In this document: positions 1-15,300 of the stretch, one piece after another
Layout of the letters: each line of letters starts with the position of its first letter
How positions within the stretch are numbered: position 1 is the first letter of the stretch
From: Apostichopus japonicus
Lineage: Eukaryota; Echinodermata; Holothuroidea; Aspidochirotida; Stichopodidae
NCBI RefSeq assembly: GCF_037975245.1
Contig: NC_092565.1
Coordinates: 6,502,999 to 6,566,998, forward strand
DNA: 64,000 nt
Direction: 5' to 3'
Position numbers and translations under genes: made by a program
The notes under the pieces: generated by a model
The model's input: only the letters and a program-made list of their open reading frames with translations
Told to the model about the DNA's origin: nothing
The model's database searches: none

Positions 1-2717
1 CAAACCCTTTATTTTTTTGTCCGACCATATATGAACACCTTATTTATAGGTGATGCAACAATCGTGGTTATGTATTTATCGATTCATACTGAACTCTCAA
101 CAAAATATACTATCTGATCAATTTTCCTTAAATAAAGATGCAATGATACAAATTTAATTTTTAGTCCTACAACGCTACGCCTCTAATTCAATCAAAGAAA
201 GTCAAACCTTAAAAATGTAATGATTTATATTTAAAGAGGTGTGAAGCTTACAACTTCCGCCGATTCTTTTATTCCATACATGTAGTATGCACAGATTGGT
301 GTTGCTTCGCTGACCGCCAAACAAATATCATAGTAAAATGATAATCCATAGAGAGGTATTCTTTGTTCTTGTATCATGCATCGTAAATTGCAATAATATT
401 ATTTCAGGTAAGGCAATAATAATGCAAAGACTTCATTTTGGTTAAGCGAAGCAACCACTTCAAAATAAACAGCTTTTTGTATAGTTGCTCGACAGTTGCC
501 AGAAATTTAAAGAAACCCACCGAATATTTTAGACTAATAGACTAACTTTCGCAAATATTAACACTAAGGTATATATAATCCTACTCGATTTATCCACACC
601 CAGTTATTCACATCTTAGCAGCAGGGCAAGTATCCACATAGGAGTTGTTCATATTTTGAGAATATTAGATGCATTTCTTCCTTCACGGAAATAGCTTTTA
701 TTTTATTAACCAATAAATTAATGACTGCGATAATAAGCTGTTATCCGCCATATGAATATTCCATCATATATACTTGTTTACCCTGCCAAGTCGGAAACGG
801 AAACAAGGAAAAAGGGATGGCGCAATTGCAATATGTTGTCTAAATATTATAGGATAATATTGTAACAGCTTAGCTCCAATGCTGCAACATTTGTTCCATT
901 TTATAATTACGTTCAGGTTTAAGAGCTGCACAGCGAAATGTTCAACTCAATATGACAGATATAATCTCAACAATACATAGTCGAGTCTTTCATAACTCAC
1001 ATTTATCATATATAGTGTCTTGTTTAGTGTAGAAAAGAGTAGCCTAATGCACTTTTGGTAGATTAACAAACCTTATATTTCCAACAACCTTCAATTCCAT
1101 TATTGAAGCTATTCGGGTAATGTGTCTTGCCCTTTAGGTTTCCAGTTGATGAAACCATGAAGTAAAGGATGTCGTTAACTAATGTTACAAACATGTCAAA
1201 TAAAAAATGACCTTGCTTCTGTAATCAATAAACTAATTGACTCTGCTTTTAATTTTTCTTGATCAAATAAGGCTTTTTAATATAATCTTATCAAAAATAT
1301 GTGACTAAACTCTAGATCGAAGTATGAATATGAGAAGGTCATAAGTTACAAATGAAATATGTAGAGCTTTAATTCCGAATGGAGATCACACATTGTATTG
1401 GAATATATTAAACTTTAAATTTCGCTCTCAAGGGATACAAATTCAGTCAATTGTGAGGCAAAAACTTGTGGTGACTTAATGCCCGGATGTTACCGCAGTC
1501 TTTACCAGGCAGTCAACTCGAATATAACATTAAACTATTACAGAGGAGAGGCTTCTTCTTTTTGTTTTTGTAATAAATTGGCCAAAGTTTTATTCAAACA
1601 CATATAGATATATAAACAGACATAAGTTTAGTCGCTTGTTCCGAACTGAGATATAGAAAACTGAATCTTTGCCAATGTCCAGCGGGTTTACCACACTGAA
1701 TAATTGGCTCAATGAAGCGCTTTTATGTAAAAGTTGAGATACGGATGCTTCTTTTTATTATCAATACTGTATATTTTCTATGAGAAACTAGCGCCATCAT
1801 TTTCATCAACTTTCTCTCCTGCGATGTTTGGTCGCTCCCAGCCCAGTTAACAATATAAGTGAACTACGTTTGATTGAACTGTTCTTTATTGTTAACCATA
1901 CAGCAGCAGTTATGATTGAAAATGGGTTAGCAGGAATTTTAGCAAAGCAATTTTTTCGACATAAATATATTTATAGAATTATATAACAAGTAAAGTAGTT
2001 CCTTACGGTATATACATATACAGTTTACTCTTAAAAAATATAAAATAATAAACTCTACTGTGTCAGTAATGTGTATTCGGTCATTCTGTCGGAACCATGG
2101 AGTAAATTTAATTCTACTATTGTCTAAAAGGATATGACGGAATATTTTAATTCTCTTTTATTTCAAATTCATGTTAGTACTTTTTTTTTTCCATTTTTCA
2201 TTTGCAAAACATTCTAGTGAATCACGACATTGGTAAAATATTTGACCTCAAGCAAATGTATTTAAATCACTTCTTAAGAGCATTGTCAGTATAGAATACA
2301 AGAAACTAAGTTAATGCGATATACATATACTACACAAGAACGTACTGAAAGAATATCAACATTACGGTTTAGCTAAGATATTAAAATCAAAGTCTAATAA
2401 ATGGTACCCCATACAGGACATGAAGATGGTTTTGTCATTAACACAACAATATAGTTGGAAGAGCACTTGTTGGATATCTTGCCATGGCGTAATTACTTCA
2501 GGAAAGCTGGTTGATACGAAAATGCTATTCATGTATTATAGTGTACTCTTTCACTTTCTTTGACTTAGTTCAAGTACAGGAATCGCTTTGTGATTTCTTT
2601 ATAGTAGGGTATTGGAAAATCATCAAAATTCAGGCAAACAATTACATTATAAAATGTGACCGTCATGCACATGCACATGTATCTGACTTTCGTTCTTCGC
2701 CGTCCTTGCTTCGATTG

Positions 2718-2794
<77 letters not shown>

Positions 2795-5685
2795 TGCAAT
2801 ATCAACTTTAATAACTCATATGGCATTGAATTAAGTTACCTATAACAACGATACGACTGAAAGATGACGAATTCATCATAAAAGAAAAGTTAAGAAATTT
2901 AAGAATATACGACTTACCTTTGAGATTTTGTCGTGACAAGTCGATAATCTTATCACCGCTTCACAACCGCCGCTCCGAGAATGTGACTGTTTTTCCCCTT
3001 GTAAATCTGGTCTCCAATTTCACTAGCATTTGAAAAGCTATTTAAATCCGTCCACAAAATATGAATTATGTCATACCGCCCTCTTTTTTTCCGTTTTCTA
3101 ACATCAGTTTGCTGAGATACCTGAAAGGTAGTCTGCTTCGATAACAATTTCGTGTTACGATATCTGCATTCACACATGAAAGTTACAGACTAAAGCTAGC
3201 CTTAATAGTAAGATATATATTTGCACATTTTCTAAAGAATGCACGACTGCTCCAATGATGGAATGAAAGATACACTAGTTTCGTAATGTGAAATGAAAAC
3301 GTTAAAGGTCTACGAGCACCTAGCCAATTTGCCCCATATTCAGCATACACTAGTTGTGTATAAAATTCTCATTCAAATTATGCATTTTCTTTTGTCTATG
3401 ATATATGAGACGAAAGGTCCACTTGCGAATGGCACGATAGAATTATTCCCCTTCCTCTGTTTCACATGAAATGATCACCACCGTTAAGGTCATGAACTCA
3501 TGACACGGCTCTGTTGCGTTAATTGGTGGGAGTTTTCTTTATTATGTTGCTGCATTAAGCTTATATCGTTTCACATGTTTGTGTAAATGGGACCAATCGT
3601 TTCTGAAATATTTTCATTTTTGGCCAATAACGCCGTTTCAATAAGGAGGTACACACACAACACATCTTTGTGATTCCATTTATCATCTATATATTATCAA
3701 TGTAACTTTAGATCATTTCCTTCTTTAAAGGCCGGGACGGAAATCAGGATTTCTTTACTATGAGGTAGATCGCCAGGTGTGGGCTGGGTAGGGATGGATG
3801 AGAGGTGTCTCAACTTTGGCAACACGCTTCTGGCCGACAACCTTACCTGCAACTGGATTCCTCACATAGAGAGACAGATGCAGGTATTTGGAATGCACGA
3901 TGCGTTATCTATGAACATAATTCTTGCGTCGGCTCTTCTGGTGGAAGGCTTCACGTAGAGCAGGTCGAAAAATAAGAGTGAGAAATAAGTGGTGTATTGC
4001 GCTGCCATTTACCAGCTATTGTTGAGCAAACTCAACTAAAGCGTAAAACGGTCGAAGTTTCATGTGGCAGCCTGGGGCACGGCGTTGGAGCAACCCTTCA
4101 CAAATGAAAGTTAAATTCTAATGCATATTTTAGAGGTTGCAGTAATGTTGTGTATTGCGTTTGTCTTGTTGGTCTTTATGCTTTCAATTTCCATTCCGTT
4201 CAATTTCTTACCCCGTGATTTATATTACAGAGATTGGAACAGCAACTCCGTGTTTCGTAACATCATAGTTATTATAATAACTATGGTAACATCTAAAGTG
4301 AATAAAAGTAACCGTTCTGATAATTTATACCTTCTACGCGTTCCATGCAACAACTTGCAAAGCAAAATTCTTTCGTGTTGATTCGATCTGGGGTTCACCT
4401 GTTTATGTCATTCAATCAATATCGCATTATTGAGAAGGTGTTGAAGGGGCCTTATTCTCCTACCAGGTAGCCTTTGTATTCTCATTAGTCATGGACAGTA
4501 ACATCTTATGTAAATAACGTGTAGAGCAGAATTCTTTGTTTTAATTTATTTTGCTAAAAATTGTGATATCAGTTTACCAAACGTTCATCGCCAAGGACTC
4601 GGGAGTAGTACTATAAGTCTTCAAGTGTGCGTACATGTTGAAGGTTGTTTACACTGGTTTCCAGGAAGTCAAACATGTAGGCTAGAAAAAGCTGAAATAC
4701 ATGCAATGATCAAGTTTACTTCGAAGTGCGGTTAGAGAATTATCATGACACAAGTTATTCTACACCAAAAAAGAAAGAAGAGAAATAATAACACCAGCGC
4801 ATAATGGTATTTTCATTTTTCAGCTTGCGTTTAATTAACTGTGCAGAACAGCATTGGTTAATAAATGTTAAGAAGTGTACTTGTAAGACCTCCAGAGTTA
4901 GGCTAGGCTACAGACTGTACAATATATCTGCCCTACCTTCAGCGTGGAGCCAAGACCTGCACAATGCATGCTCTTATTGCAGGCACTGCTCTCTTGTGTC
5001 CTTCACACGAGCAATACAACTGCCAAGAAAATTAATTTAATAAGATAAAAACACAAGTTACGAAGACTGTATAGACTAGGCCTACCATAATTTTCTAGCC
5101 TTAAATGTTACTTAGGAGTAGGACAGTAGCAGACAATTTCTCAATCAGCCTTAACTTAGGATTAGGCTAAAGTCAGACAGGAACAGACAGTTACTGTAAC
5201 TCTCCCAGCAACTTCCTTGTTTTTAAGGCAATGTCATGGTCTCCCAATATGTGTTTATCCCATCAGGAATGTGCCCACTTGTATGTTTTAAACCTGCTTT
5301 TTCGGATGTGGAAAAGAATCCACTTTATTTTTCTGGAGGTAAATGTATAAATGCTTGTGCTATTGCATTTTTCAGCGCTATTTGATGTTAGTGTGAAAAT
5401 AACTTAAGGTAACTCTAGTTATAATATTGTAGAGGTAACATGTAAACATTGTAAATTATTCCTACCACTGTGAAAGACAGTTTGTAGGGCTGTAGGACTT
5501 ACAAAAAAATTGTGGTCACAATTTAGCAACTGTCATCAGACAACTGTCAGGCATCTGTAACTATTGTGGAGCAAGTTGCATAGTATTTGCAATCTAGCAT
5601 GTAAATTATGCGTATAATTTATCTCTGAAATTTGATTGTTGTCTTTCAATCGGGTTTTCTGTTCTTTTTTTATTCGTTTTAACAG
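1..5685. other. Upstream non-coding region, no gene supported
   Basis: AT-rich sequence upstream of the large gene. The longest open frames are about 80-110 codons, lack recognisable motifs and have no convincing splice-site context; one of them simply reads through a (TA)n microsatellite. The first exon containing the start codon begins at a good acceptor (polypyrimidine tract then AG at 5684-5685), so a 5' non-coding exon and the promoter should lie somewhere in this region or further upstream. I could not place them. A somewhat GC-richer stretch at about 3730-4090 is the only obvious compositional change. Confidence 0.5.
2720..2789. repeat. (TA)n microsatellite
   Basis: About 70 bases of uninterrupted alternating A and T, upstream of the large gene. 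Confidence 0.95.
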
Positions 5686-5810
5686 GTATCAGTAATAGAT
5701 GCAAATTTTTATTTGCCTTGACGCAAAAAAACCTTGAAAATACTTGCTGGTCTGTTGACCAGCTTGAGGCTGACGATGTTCTTACTGACCAGTAGAGTAA
5801 CTACAACATC

Positions 5811-6337
5811 ATGGATGCAACACCAAGGGCTTCCAAACTTCCAAGGCCAAGTTCACAAGCAAGGAGCTCACTTCAAGACCAAGAAGGAAGACAAAGTGCC
5901 TTGCCTTCCACGAAAAGTGGAGATACCTCAAAGAACCAAAAGACTTCTCCGTTAGTCCAACAACTGAGAGGTGAAATAAGGCAACTGAAAAGACAAATAG
6001 ACGAAGAGGCTTCTCATGTCAAAAATTTGAAACGTGAAAAAATTAAGGATGTTCAGAAGGCCAGAGACGAGGAGCAGGGAAAAACGAAGAATGCATTATC
6101 CGATCTCAGATACAGACTGAGCCAAGAGAAGGACCGAGAATTAGAAAGCCTTAAGGCTCAGTTGGCAAAGCAGCATGGTGCTGAGATAAGTAAGATTCTA
6201 AGAGAGAAAGATGCTTTTACAAAGGCCAACAAAGAGGCGAGTAAAGAGAGGAGTGCTTTCATCCAACGGTTGCAGGAGGATGCTCGTACTGAGGTCCGGG
6301 AGGAAATGAAAATGCTCTTTTCTTCCGAGAAAACAAG
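5811..6337 (+). CDS. Exon 1: start codon and JAKMIP-like coiled coil
   Basis: Residues 1-175 plus two bases (donor phase 2). The exon itself probably begins at 5686 after a pyrimidine tract and AG, giving a 125-base 5' UTR part. The ATG at 5811 has a good Kozak context and an in-frame TAG 18 bases upstream (5793-5795), which fixes the start. After a short Ser/Pro-rich head the sequence becomes charged coiled coil. The phrase [20 protein letters not shown] and the following QH motif line up with the JAKMIP N-terminal coil. Donor is AAG/GTGAGA. Confidence 0.85.
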
Positions 6338-9300
6338 GTGAGAAATTTTAGCAAATATATATGTTCCTATTGCAAATACTGTCATTGGAGCTACTTAAGT
6401 CTGAAAAAGTAGCTTAATGGTTGGACAAAAATTTCTAGTTTTGTTCTCATTTTCAAGATGTTAATCAAACTACAAATTGCCTAGAATCAAAATCAAATTT
6501 AGCAAAAACAAAAAGGCAAAAGGCTCTGAGGTTTAGATTCTAAACGTAAAACCTAAAGAGAACTACTGGGAATAGTAAAGTAACTTGTGGTTTGACAAGC
6601 TCGCAGATATACTTTAAAGTTGATAGATGTTTTCCCTAATACATGGTACAGTATTTTGCAATAAATAATTTGTTATTTAATAATAAAAGAATGAATAATA
6701 AAGAATGAATGAAGAAATACTGAAGAATGAAAGAAACCTGAAAAAAAAGTCAGTTGCTACTTTTACATATATCCATTCTTATCATTGTTCTTGTTTTGTT
6801 TTATTTTTCTTAAGATTTAAGCAAGAAATTGAAGAGTTGAACAAAAACAGAAAGAGACTTGAGGAAGATTTAGCCAAGGAAAGGTTAGCCAGTCGTGGTA
6901 GTTCTGAAGACTTGAGACGATTGAATGATGAACATCAAAGAGAAATGGAACAACTTAGGAAAGAAGCCAGAAAGGATATTATCATCCTGGTAATTTCATT
7001 TCTTTTTTTGTGTGTGTTAATTTTGATTGTTGGTAAAATTTCAAATGCTCTGTGCTTGTTTGTTTTTATTGTGCTGTTTGGTATTGCAGTATCCTCAACT
7101 GGTTTTGAAAAGTTTGCTTTAAAAATTTGATATCAAGGCGGTTAAAACTATTATTGCATTGAGTAGATTTAACTGTGTGGTTACAACAAACATTTAATTT
7201 GGTAAATACTTCTTTGCACTTTACAAAACAATTGTTGCTCAAAGGAAGGTTGAAAATTGCTATAAATGAAACATCAATTATTTTTTTTCAAACACAAAAA
7301 AAAAATTAATTTGAACAATTACGTAGTTATTCCATGCTATTTAAAAGAATGTACTGTTCTAAACAAAGCTTACTTCAAGTTATTAGCATATTGACTGGAA
7401 TGAAATGCATTGTATGGGGAATATGCTTGAGGTGTTCACTGTGAAAATGCTACCCTTCACTAGATAGCTGACTCATTGGCCATCCATGGCACTTTCCGTG
7501 TCAGTCACTTCAAAAACATGCCTCTTTCCTCACAGTTAAACAAATTTCATGAGCTGGTCTTTGATGGTCTGTTAAAGTGGTCTTTTTAAGTTGCCTCAAT
7601 TGCCTTAATTTGTTGCAGCACATGTACTTTCCATTCAAGCACTTCAACATACTAAGCCACAAAAAAAATCCAGATCCTGTTTGAAAGATAAATAAAAAAA
7701 TATGTCTATCCTGTCCCCCCTTTTTGGGTACTTTTTCTGAGATAGGAGACCACTTTGGCAGATTGATATATCAACTCTAAATGGAGTAGACCACCTCAGG
7801 AGGTAGAATCAAGAAATCAATACAGAGGGGGGTTATTGCACCATTACAATCAATAAACACCTTTTGTAGTTTGTTTACACCAAATCAGTGTGAGTAAAAA
7901 TCACTACACACTACAGGAAGGCATCACACAATAGCAATCCCTAAAGTTGTTGTCATGTGATTGTTGTACTTTTGAATGAACACTATATAGCTGTCATCTA
8001 TTGAGTTTATAGTTAATGCTAGACAGTACAGTAAATATGACAACAACTTTCCACTTCTTGTATTTCTGGATTTAGCTTGCTTGAAAGGGAAATTAACTAT
8101 TAAATCTAGATAATCCACTGCTCCAGATTATGGACTCTTACTGTTTCGGAATTAATATTACCGCTCTGGCTCTGATTAAGGATAGAATTCATTGCAAAGA
8201 TCGTAATGGTTTTATTATGCAATGTTTTGATAGCAGTATGGATGTATTGAATATTAAAGAGTCATTTTGAAATCTATTTTGGAATATAGAACAAACTACT
8301 GTAACTGATCTAACAAACTCTGCACTCTTTTTTGATACTGTTGTGTAGCTAGTAATGACATAATCATGACAATAAACTGTTCTTTTTGTGCTAAAATTGT
8401 GGGCCATTCTCATAGCAGAAGGAGTGATTTAATACCAAAAATATTGAATAAGACATAGTAGGCTACAAAGTGAACACTTTCATAATGACTCGGTTCAGTC
8501 ACTGAGATTCAACTGCCAGTGATGAACTAATGACTCAAGGGCCATGGAATAATTTTGCATTCATAGTTTGTGTACATATGGTAGCAGGTTTGAAGGCTCT
8601 GGACTCTCTCTTATTACTGTAAATGCTACATGGCTCCTTGTGTACATAAACTTGCTATACACATCCCATATACTTGTATAGCAATTTGCCAATTTTGCAT
8701 AGCATTACTTTATGCAATACTGGATAAATTATTCCCAGGAGGAGAAGAGGGGGAATATTTGGTAAATGTGTCATTCAATTGGACCCCGCTGCTAAGGGAA
8801 CTGTCCTTGTTTAAGAGAGAGAGAGGGAGAGTGACAGACATTGTGTAGTGGTGCTAACTAGCTAGGCATAGTGACGGTGTAATAATACACACCACAGCAT
8901 AACATGGTACAGAAATGAATTGAAAGGTTAAAACAAGACTCCAGTTAATATTTTGGAGGACTGCTTTGTACATAAACCCAGAATGATGTTTTTCATTTGC
9001 ATTTTTCATGTTAGAATTATGCATGCAAATAGGCTTAAGCTTTTTGCATAACACTAAATTGTCATGATTGCCTGACAACTTACCACGCGATAGTAGCAAG
9101 AACAGGTTGTTAAGACCGTCAAGGTTGAATATATGGTGAGGTTTTTAGATTTTGTATATTTTATTACCGTTTCATGAACGGTGCAGATTGATGAGATAAA
9201 AGCTAAAGATCGAATTGTTGCCGAGTTGGAGAAGGAGCTCGGTCACCAGACGGGGTATGCTCAAACATCGACGATGGAAAAGAGTCCTGCCCTAGATCGG

Positions 9301-12300
9301 CTGAACCTTACCAAACTCAGAGACACCTGGGAAAAGAAGTCATCTCAGAATTTGAACAACTCAAAGAGAAACGCTTCCGGAATTGAGGTACGATAAGTTT
9401 TTTATATGGTTATGATTATTCTGTATAGTGATGAAAGGTGCTGTTTTATAAGCACAATGCATGCCCACATGAAAAAAAGAAAACAAAAATATGAGATGTG
9501 GTTGATATGAGAAGATATTTTATGCCTTCTCAAAGGTAATATATAGCTTAAAATCTGCCTTAGAGTAAAAATTGAGTAATCTGTAGTCAGTTTGTAATTT
9601 TGATGGCTGCTTGAAAATTAATATTACAGTAGTTAACATTGTGGTTATGTAATGAAAGGTAGGGACAGGAATGGAAAGGGGAAGGGTAGGGGGGAGGTGG
9701 AGGGGAGGGAGGCATATGAAGAATGGAATTCTATTCTATGGAATGAATCATCAACTATGGAATCTATGGAATGAATCATCAGTATCATCAGAATCATCAG
9801 TATCATCAACAGAAGTTGTATGATCTATGTGAGCACACTTTGCTGCAGTTACATTCTTCATGTACTGTAAACAAACATACTTAGTCACTGTACTGCCAAG
9901 GTTTGTGTATGTAGTACGTGTATGCAGTATGTTGTTACAACTGACAGTCAAATATTACCAGATGTTTGTACGTAGGATAATACTTGTATATTTGACCTGG
10001 TTGCAACTTAACAACAGTATAAGGTCTGTCAGTTTTCTGTGAAATTCTACTTTTTTTTAACCTCAGCTGCTGTTTCAATGAATTTTGTACATGTACCTTA
10101 TAACCTATTAAGGGGATTTTTTCCTCTCCAAATCTAAAACACATAAATTTTTGCAGGAATTAACACAGGGAAAGAAAGCATTCAAATTACCAAGTGGACC
10201 TGGTATCACCTCTGAAATATTGAACTTGCAAGTTCTGGGTACAACATAGGCCCATTATGATTTAGGCTACGTACACGGTTGCAAACAATGTTTTTTTTTT
10301 CTGTTGTTTTTCTTGTAGTGCAAAAAGAAACAAAGGTTCAGTAATTGTGTTGATAAAACAGAGGTTCTTAGCTGTATTTATGAAATAAAAACCTCTGCGA
10401 GTGTGTCGACAATTTAGAAACAGTTTGGTGACATCTCGGGTATTTCAAATGGGCCATTTTGTTTTGGTTTTTTTTAAACAGCATTTGTATGTGTCACATT
10501 TAAAGCTAAAAAACAGATTTGGAAGAAGCCTCAATTTTGTACCATGTATATAATTAACTAGGGAATGAAAGTTAGTGTTCAAAGTTTGTGTATCAGTTGT
10601 CAACAATCTGAACTTTGTGTCTCTTATAAAATACTATGCTTCCTGTGTACAGTAGAATTGCTTTTACATCTGTGCAAACTGTGCATAGTTATATTGGAAC
10701 ATAGATATATGGGATAATATGGCATAGATATATGTGCATAGATATATGCATAGATCTGCATAGATAGATCTGCATAGATATGCATATGCATAGATATATG
10801 CATAGATATGCATATGCATAGATCATCAACTGTGCATATATATGGATATTTTGGAGTTCGAGTCACTCCAAGATTAATGTATGTCGTCCAGTTACAGACT
10901 TGTTGACAATTGACAATTCATAATCATGGACGTTAAATATGAATCTAAGAGACTGCCTTCCGTCAGCTTGCGGCTTTGATAAGCCAATGATGGCTTCTTT
11001 GCGAGTTCCTGCTCGCAGGAGGATCTAAAATACATAGCAATATCCCCAAATTTGCATACTATTATGCAGGATAAATCGTTCCATATTACCGTATTTGCCT
11101 AGATTTACTTTTAAATTTAGTCTCTTGAGCAGGAATCACAGCCAGTGATCCGTAAAACCATCAGAGTTTCATGTTTCCTTCATGACATTAACCTTTGCAC
11201 TCAATTGGATTTTCCTTCATGTCACTGAAGCACAGCCTCAAATAACAGACATCAGTTTATTGTATTGATTTGAACTGATGACCTTTCAAGATTTGTTTAC
11301 TCTGAATTCTCAAAATACATTTACAAACACCTTATCTCGTTTTCAAGATCAAACATGGATGTCACACAGTCACAGAGATAGTCAAACCCTCTTAATTGTT
11401 TTACTAGTTATGTATAAAAGTCAAAACAAATATTGTCTAGGGTGATAAATTATATACTCCTGGCAGCCTAGAAATATATATTTTTCATTGTTTGTTTGCA
11501 ATTCATTGTGTGAATGCGAACATACTTGTAAGCAATAACATTATAACTCGGTAGTTATTGTGCACTGGACCGCTGAAACACTTGAGCACACGGTAGTATA
11601 TCTGTGCATGAACTGTGTTGAGGAAAGGAATCTTTAGAGATATTTGTCCATTTTAATTTAAAGGCTTGTCTCGTATTATTATATCAGGCTGCTCTCTGTG
11701 TTTTCCTCAACGGTGTAATATTTTACTGTATCTCTTTTCTGGAAGAGATGTGATAAAAGGTAACTATTTTGATGATCAAGGGTATACTAGATATTTTTAT
11801 TCTAATATTCTTAAAGATAAGATACACATTAAATAGAAATAGAAACCTAGATGTTTTTACAGTTATAAATGCTTGGAATCAGATATATCATTGAAGCTTG
11901 TCGGTGGGACGTTATACTCCAAATGACAAAATGTCCAATGTTTATTAACTTCTTGTAAAGAGTAAAGAAATTATTGACTTGTGGTTGGTTCCAACTATAG
12001 ACATCAGAACGATTGGTTTCATGCCCTGCTGACCTACAGTATTTAGTTTTTCTAGTTTGTGAAAATCTGTATTTTAGTGAAATTCTTTGATTGTTACAGT
12101 AGAGTACCATTACCATGTCAAGTGTAATTTTCCATTAATCCATTCTCAATGATTTCTGAAACATTAATTTGCACTGAATATTGCACTGTAATATTCACAT
12201 ATATATCTAGTAAGAATTCCGACTTCTTCTTGTTCCAAATATCCCACCAATCTACCCCCCCCCCACCCCTTTAAAATGAGAAGCTTCCTCGTATTTGCTT

Positions 12301-15300
12301 CCTGACTGCTTTGGATGTCATCTTTGTCACTTAAGTAAATATGCAGAGTATTGTTGGTTTTTGGTTCGTACCACATATATGGAGGATAAGTTACATATTA
12401 AGCACAATAGCAAATACACTATGAAGTAGCTTTTACTGTGTTATTCTTTTACTGACTTGAACGAAATTAATCTAGTATGTTTTAACCAAGAACGTCTTCG
12501 TAATTAGGAAAACAAACCTTAGTTTTAGAGAATGGCTGGTAGAATTGTAATAATTGTACGCAAAATACTGAAAAAAAACCTTGCAATAATTTATTAGTGA
12601 GATTTACTGAAGACGGAAGTTACAGTGGGTACTTTATTTTTCACACCATCAGTGTTAATACCGTTTGTATCCATTCTGTAGTTCCTAAGTTACATCAGAA
12701 ACTAATGACCATAGGATCGTAGGGTTAGTTTGTCAGTCTAGTGTGGTATTTAAATAAACTGTAAGCCTGAGCTAGCTAATGATAAAACACATACATGTAC
12801 AGTTTGTATGTAGTACAGTCAAGTATCCTTTGGCCAAAATTAAACTTCTGTGTGTGATACTGTCCGTCTGATTCATACAATAGCTGTTTAATATGGTCTT
12901 TAATAAATGACAAAATGCCACTCCATTTAAAATCCAAACCATTAACTCCAGCAGTAGCAAGCGGAGATCGTGCAAATATTTTTCAAGTGAGTTCAGTTGT
13001 TATAAGTATTGATTTTGTTCTTAGCATTCTGTCCGTGCGGTCTTGATAGTTTTCTACACGGCTTGGCATGCAGACTTTGCAGTGTAGCACGCAAAGTACG
13101 GCTAATTAAGTCTCGACTGCAAACAATTGGCATATTTAGGTCATGGCCAAGTGGAAGTTAGATGTATACAGGGTGTACACTGTGAATTGCTCTACTTATG
13201 AGTTGTGTCCAACAGCTTGTGAAAGCAATTGTTATTCTGTACATAGGGAAAGAGAAAAATCTGCCAATTTCCACAGTTTGTAAAGTTTCTGTGAAGGATT
13301 GTTAATTTTTAGACCATTTATATTTGTGTGTAAAAATGTTTTTGGCTTTAAATGCAAACAGCTCAAATTTAATAATCAACAATTCCCTTTTCCACTTTTT
13401 TTTATTTTTATAATTATATGCCTACTGGTTCCACTTACACAGTGGACAACTCCACTATAAGACATAATTTGTAAATTTTAGACCTATATACTCATCTCTT
13501 TACATCCTAAGCAGCCTACATAAAATACCGTACTTTACAATCGGGCTCATCTGTTTCTATTATCTAGCATGTATGTCGGCACAGCATGTATGTCGGCATT
13601 AAGATGGGTAAGCCTATTACAGTATAACGTCAGCGAATAATTTATCAAGCATCACAAAAGATGCAACATGGTCACAGTTGCTATGGATACGCTAATATGC
13701 AAAAATCCAAAGATGTACTGTATGTACAATGTTCTTTACAGATCATATACACTATGTAGTCTTTTATAGTACAGAGACAATGTTCAGAGCCTTCAAGACT
13801 GCTGCAAAAGGCACAAATCTGAATGCTAAAATTAATCCTTGATATTAATGTGCATTGAGTTCTTGTAACTGTTTAATGAAGGCATACAGTAATATATATT
13901 GGTGCACTGCCTTTGGTGTGTTTATTGTACTAAGCTGTCCTCTGATTGTGAGACCTTTGAGACTTTAGACCTGGTAGTTTACGCAAGACTTTTGGATGGT
14001 CACTAGAACTCCAGTAGTACTCTTAATGGTTTCTATAGATGCTTCTGTTTATATAAAGCAGTTTTAGAGCATCCGTATAGTGTACTTTTAGTCTAGTTTC
14101 ATCTCATAGGGAATTACTGTATTTCACCTTTTACATTTATTCGTACTAACGGCAGACGTGACGTGCTTTGGTTGGTCGGCAAACACTGAGCATATATGAA
14201 AGTCCTGTGTGCGAAAAACTGAGAAGTCTAAACTACATTGTGTAACAATTTGGCCATTTGAATATGTAGCATATGGCTAATGTGATATATCACATAAATA
14301 ACGATATATTATAATGATATCGTATATGGTACTGCATGCATCATATTGTGACATATTTTCCCTGACCAGAAATGATTTATATCACAACAAATTGTGTGTG
14401 AGTTTTTCGATGGCCCTAAAATTGATTTTATACATCGCACCTCTCTGAGAGTACATGCAGTCATCACTCAAAGTATCAGATATGAGGATATAAGCATTGC
14501 AGTCTATATATGTATATGGAGTATGATTATAAACGTAAAGAGGAACAAAACTTAACCCAAAATGTGTCATCTCTTCATTGCAGAGTTTTTCCCTCTCATC
14601 ATCATCTCTTGAGGACTCAAAGAAATCTGCAAAAGATGTTAGCAGAATAACTGAGAAAGAAGACAACTCACATGCAACTCAGACAAAAAATGTTTCTGCC
14701 AAGAAAAGTTTATCACTAAGGAAAGGTCCCTTGCCAAGAGGTAGTCCCGTACCTTCAGAGAATTCACAGAGCCGACGGTCTTTACCCAAGTTAGGCCCAC
14801 CTTCCCGGGCAAGCACACCGACACGCCAGGTGACGGATTCATTGCAGAGAAGGTTGCAGGAATCCGAAGCTAGCCAAAAGAGATTGGAAAGGAAGTGTAA
14901 AATGTTGGAGGGCGAACTGAATAGATCGGTAAGATTCACCACAAAATTGAATTTGAAAGGTAGTAACCTTTCAAGTTCTGTACAAAAACTTATAAAATGG
15001 TGTGCTAGTCAGCTGATACAGTAGTTAATCCTATTCTACTTGATGACTTCTGCCCAGAATGCTATATGCAATTTAAGCCAGCTAGACCTTGTTGCTGTAC
15101 ACTTTATCTGGTTTGAAAGTTGTTCATATCTGATAAAGCATAAAGGGGAAAAAAATGACCAATTTTTTTTAAGTACTCACTGTTGGTCAAGTGTCACTGG
15201 TTCACCCAAAAATAATACTGTATTTGCCATTTTGTCAATATTGCAACAATGCAAACTCATCCAAAGCCAGCTTAATAAGTTTTAATATGGAAGTATTAAT

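Larger units (their letters stand above)
9388..14583 (+). other. Intron 3 (5.2 kb)
   Basis: The longest intron in the model. It holds a G-rich tract (9678-9712), an ATCATC-type simple repeat (about 9745-9810), an ATAGATATGC-type low-complexity block (about 10697-10830) and one copy of a hairpin-rich interspersed repeat (10941-11033). No additional exon could be supported. Confidence 0.65.

Noticed and set aside
2511-2834. 107-codon open frame upstream of the gene
   Set aside because: Much of it is (Tyr-Ile)n from the (TA)n microsatellite.
5734-5955. 73-codon open frame overlapping the start of exon 1 in another frame
   Set aside because: It begins at a TTG codon, not an ATG, and conflicts with the well-supported ATG at 5811 and downstream coiled-coil frame.
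6705-7130. Single 141-codon open frame with apparent membrane-like tail
   Set aside because: Only the part 6815-6989 is exon 2; the hydrophobic end is intron read-through.
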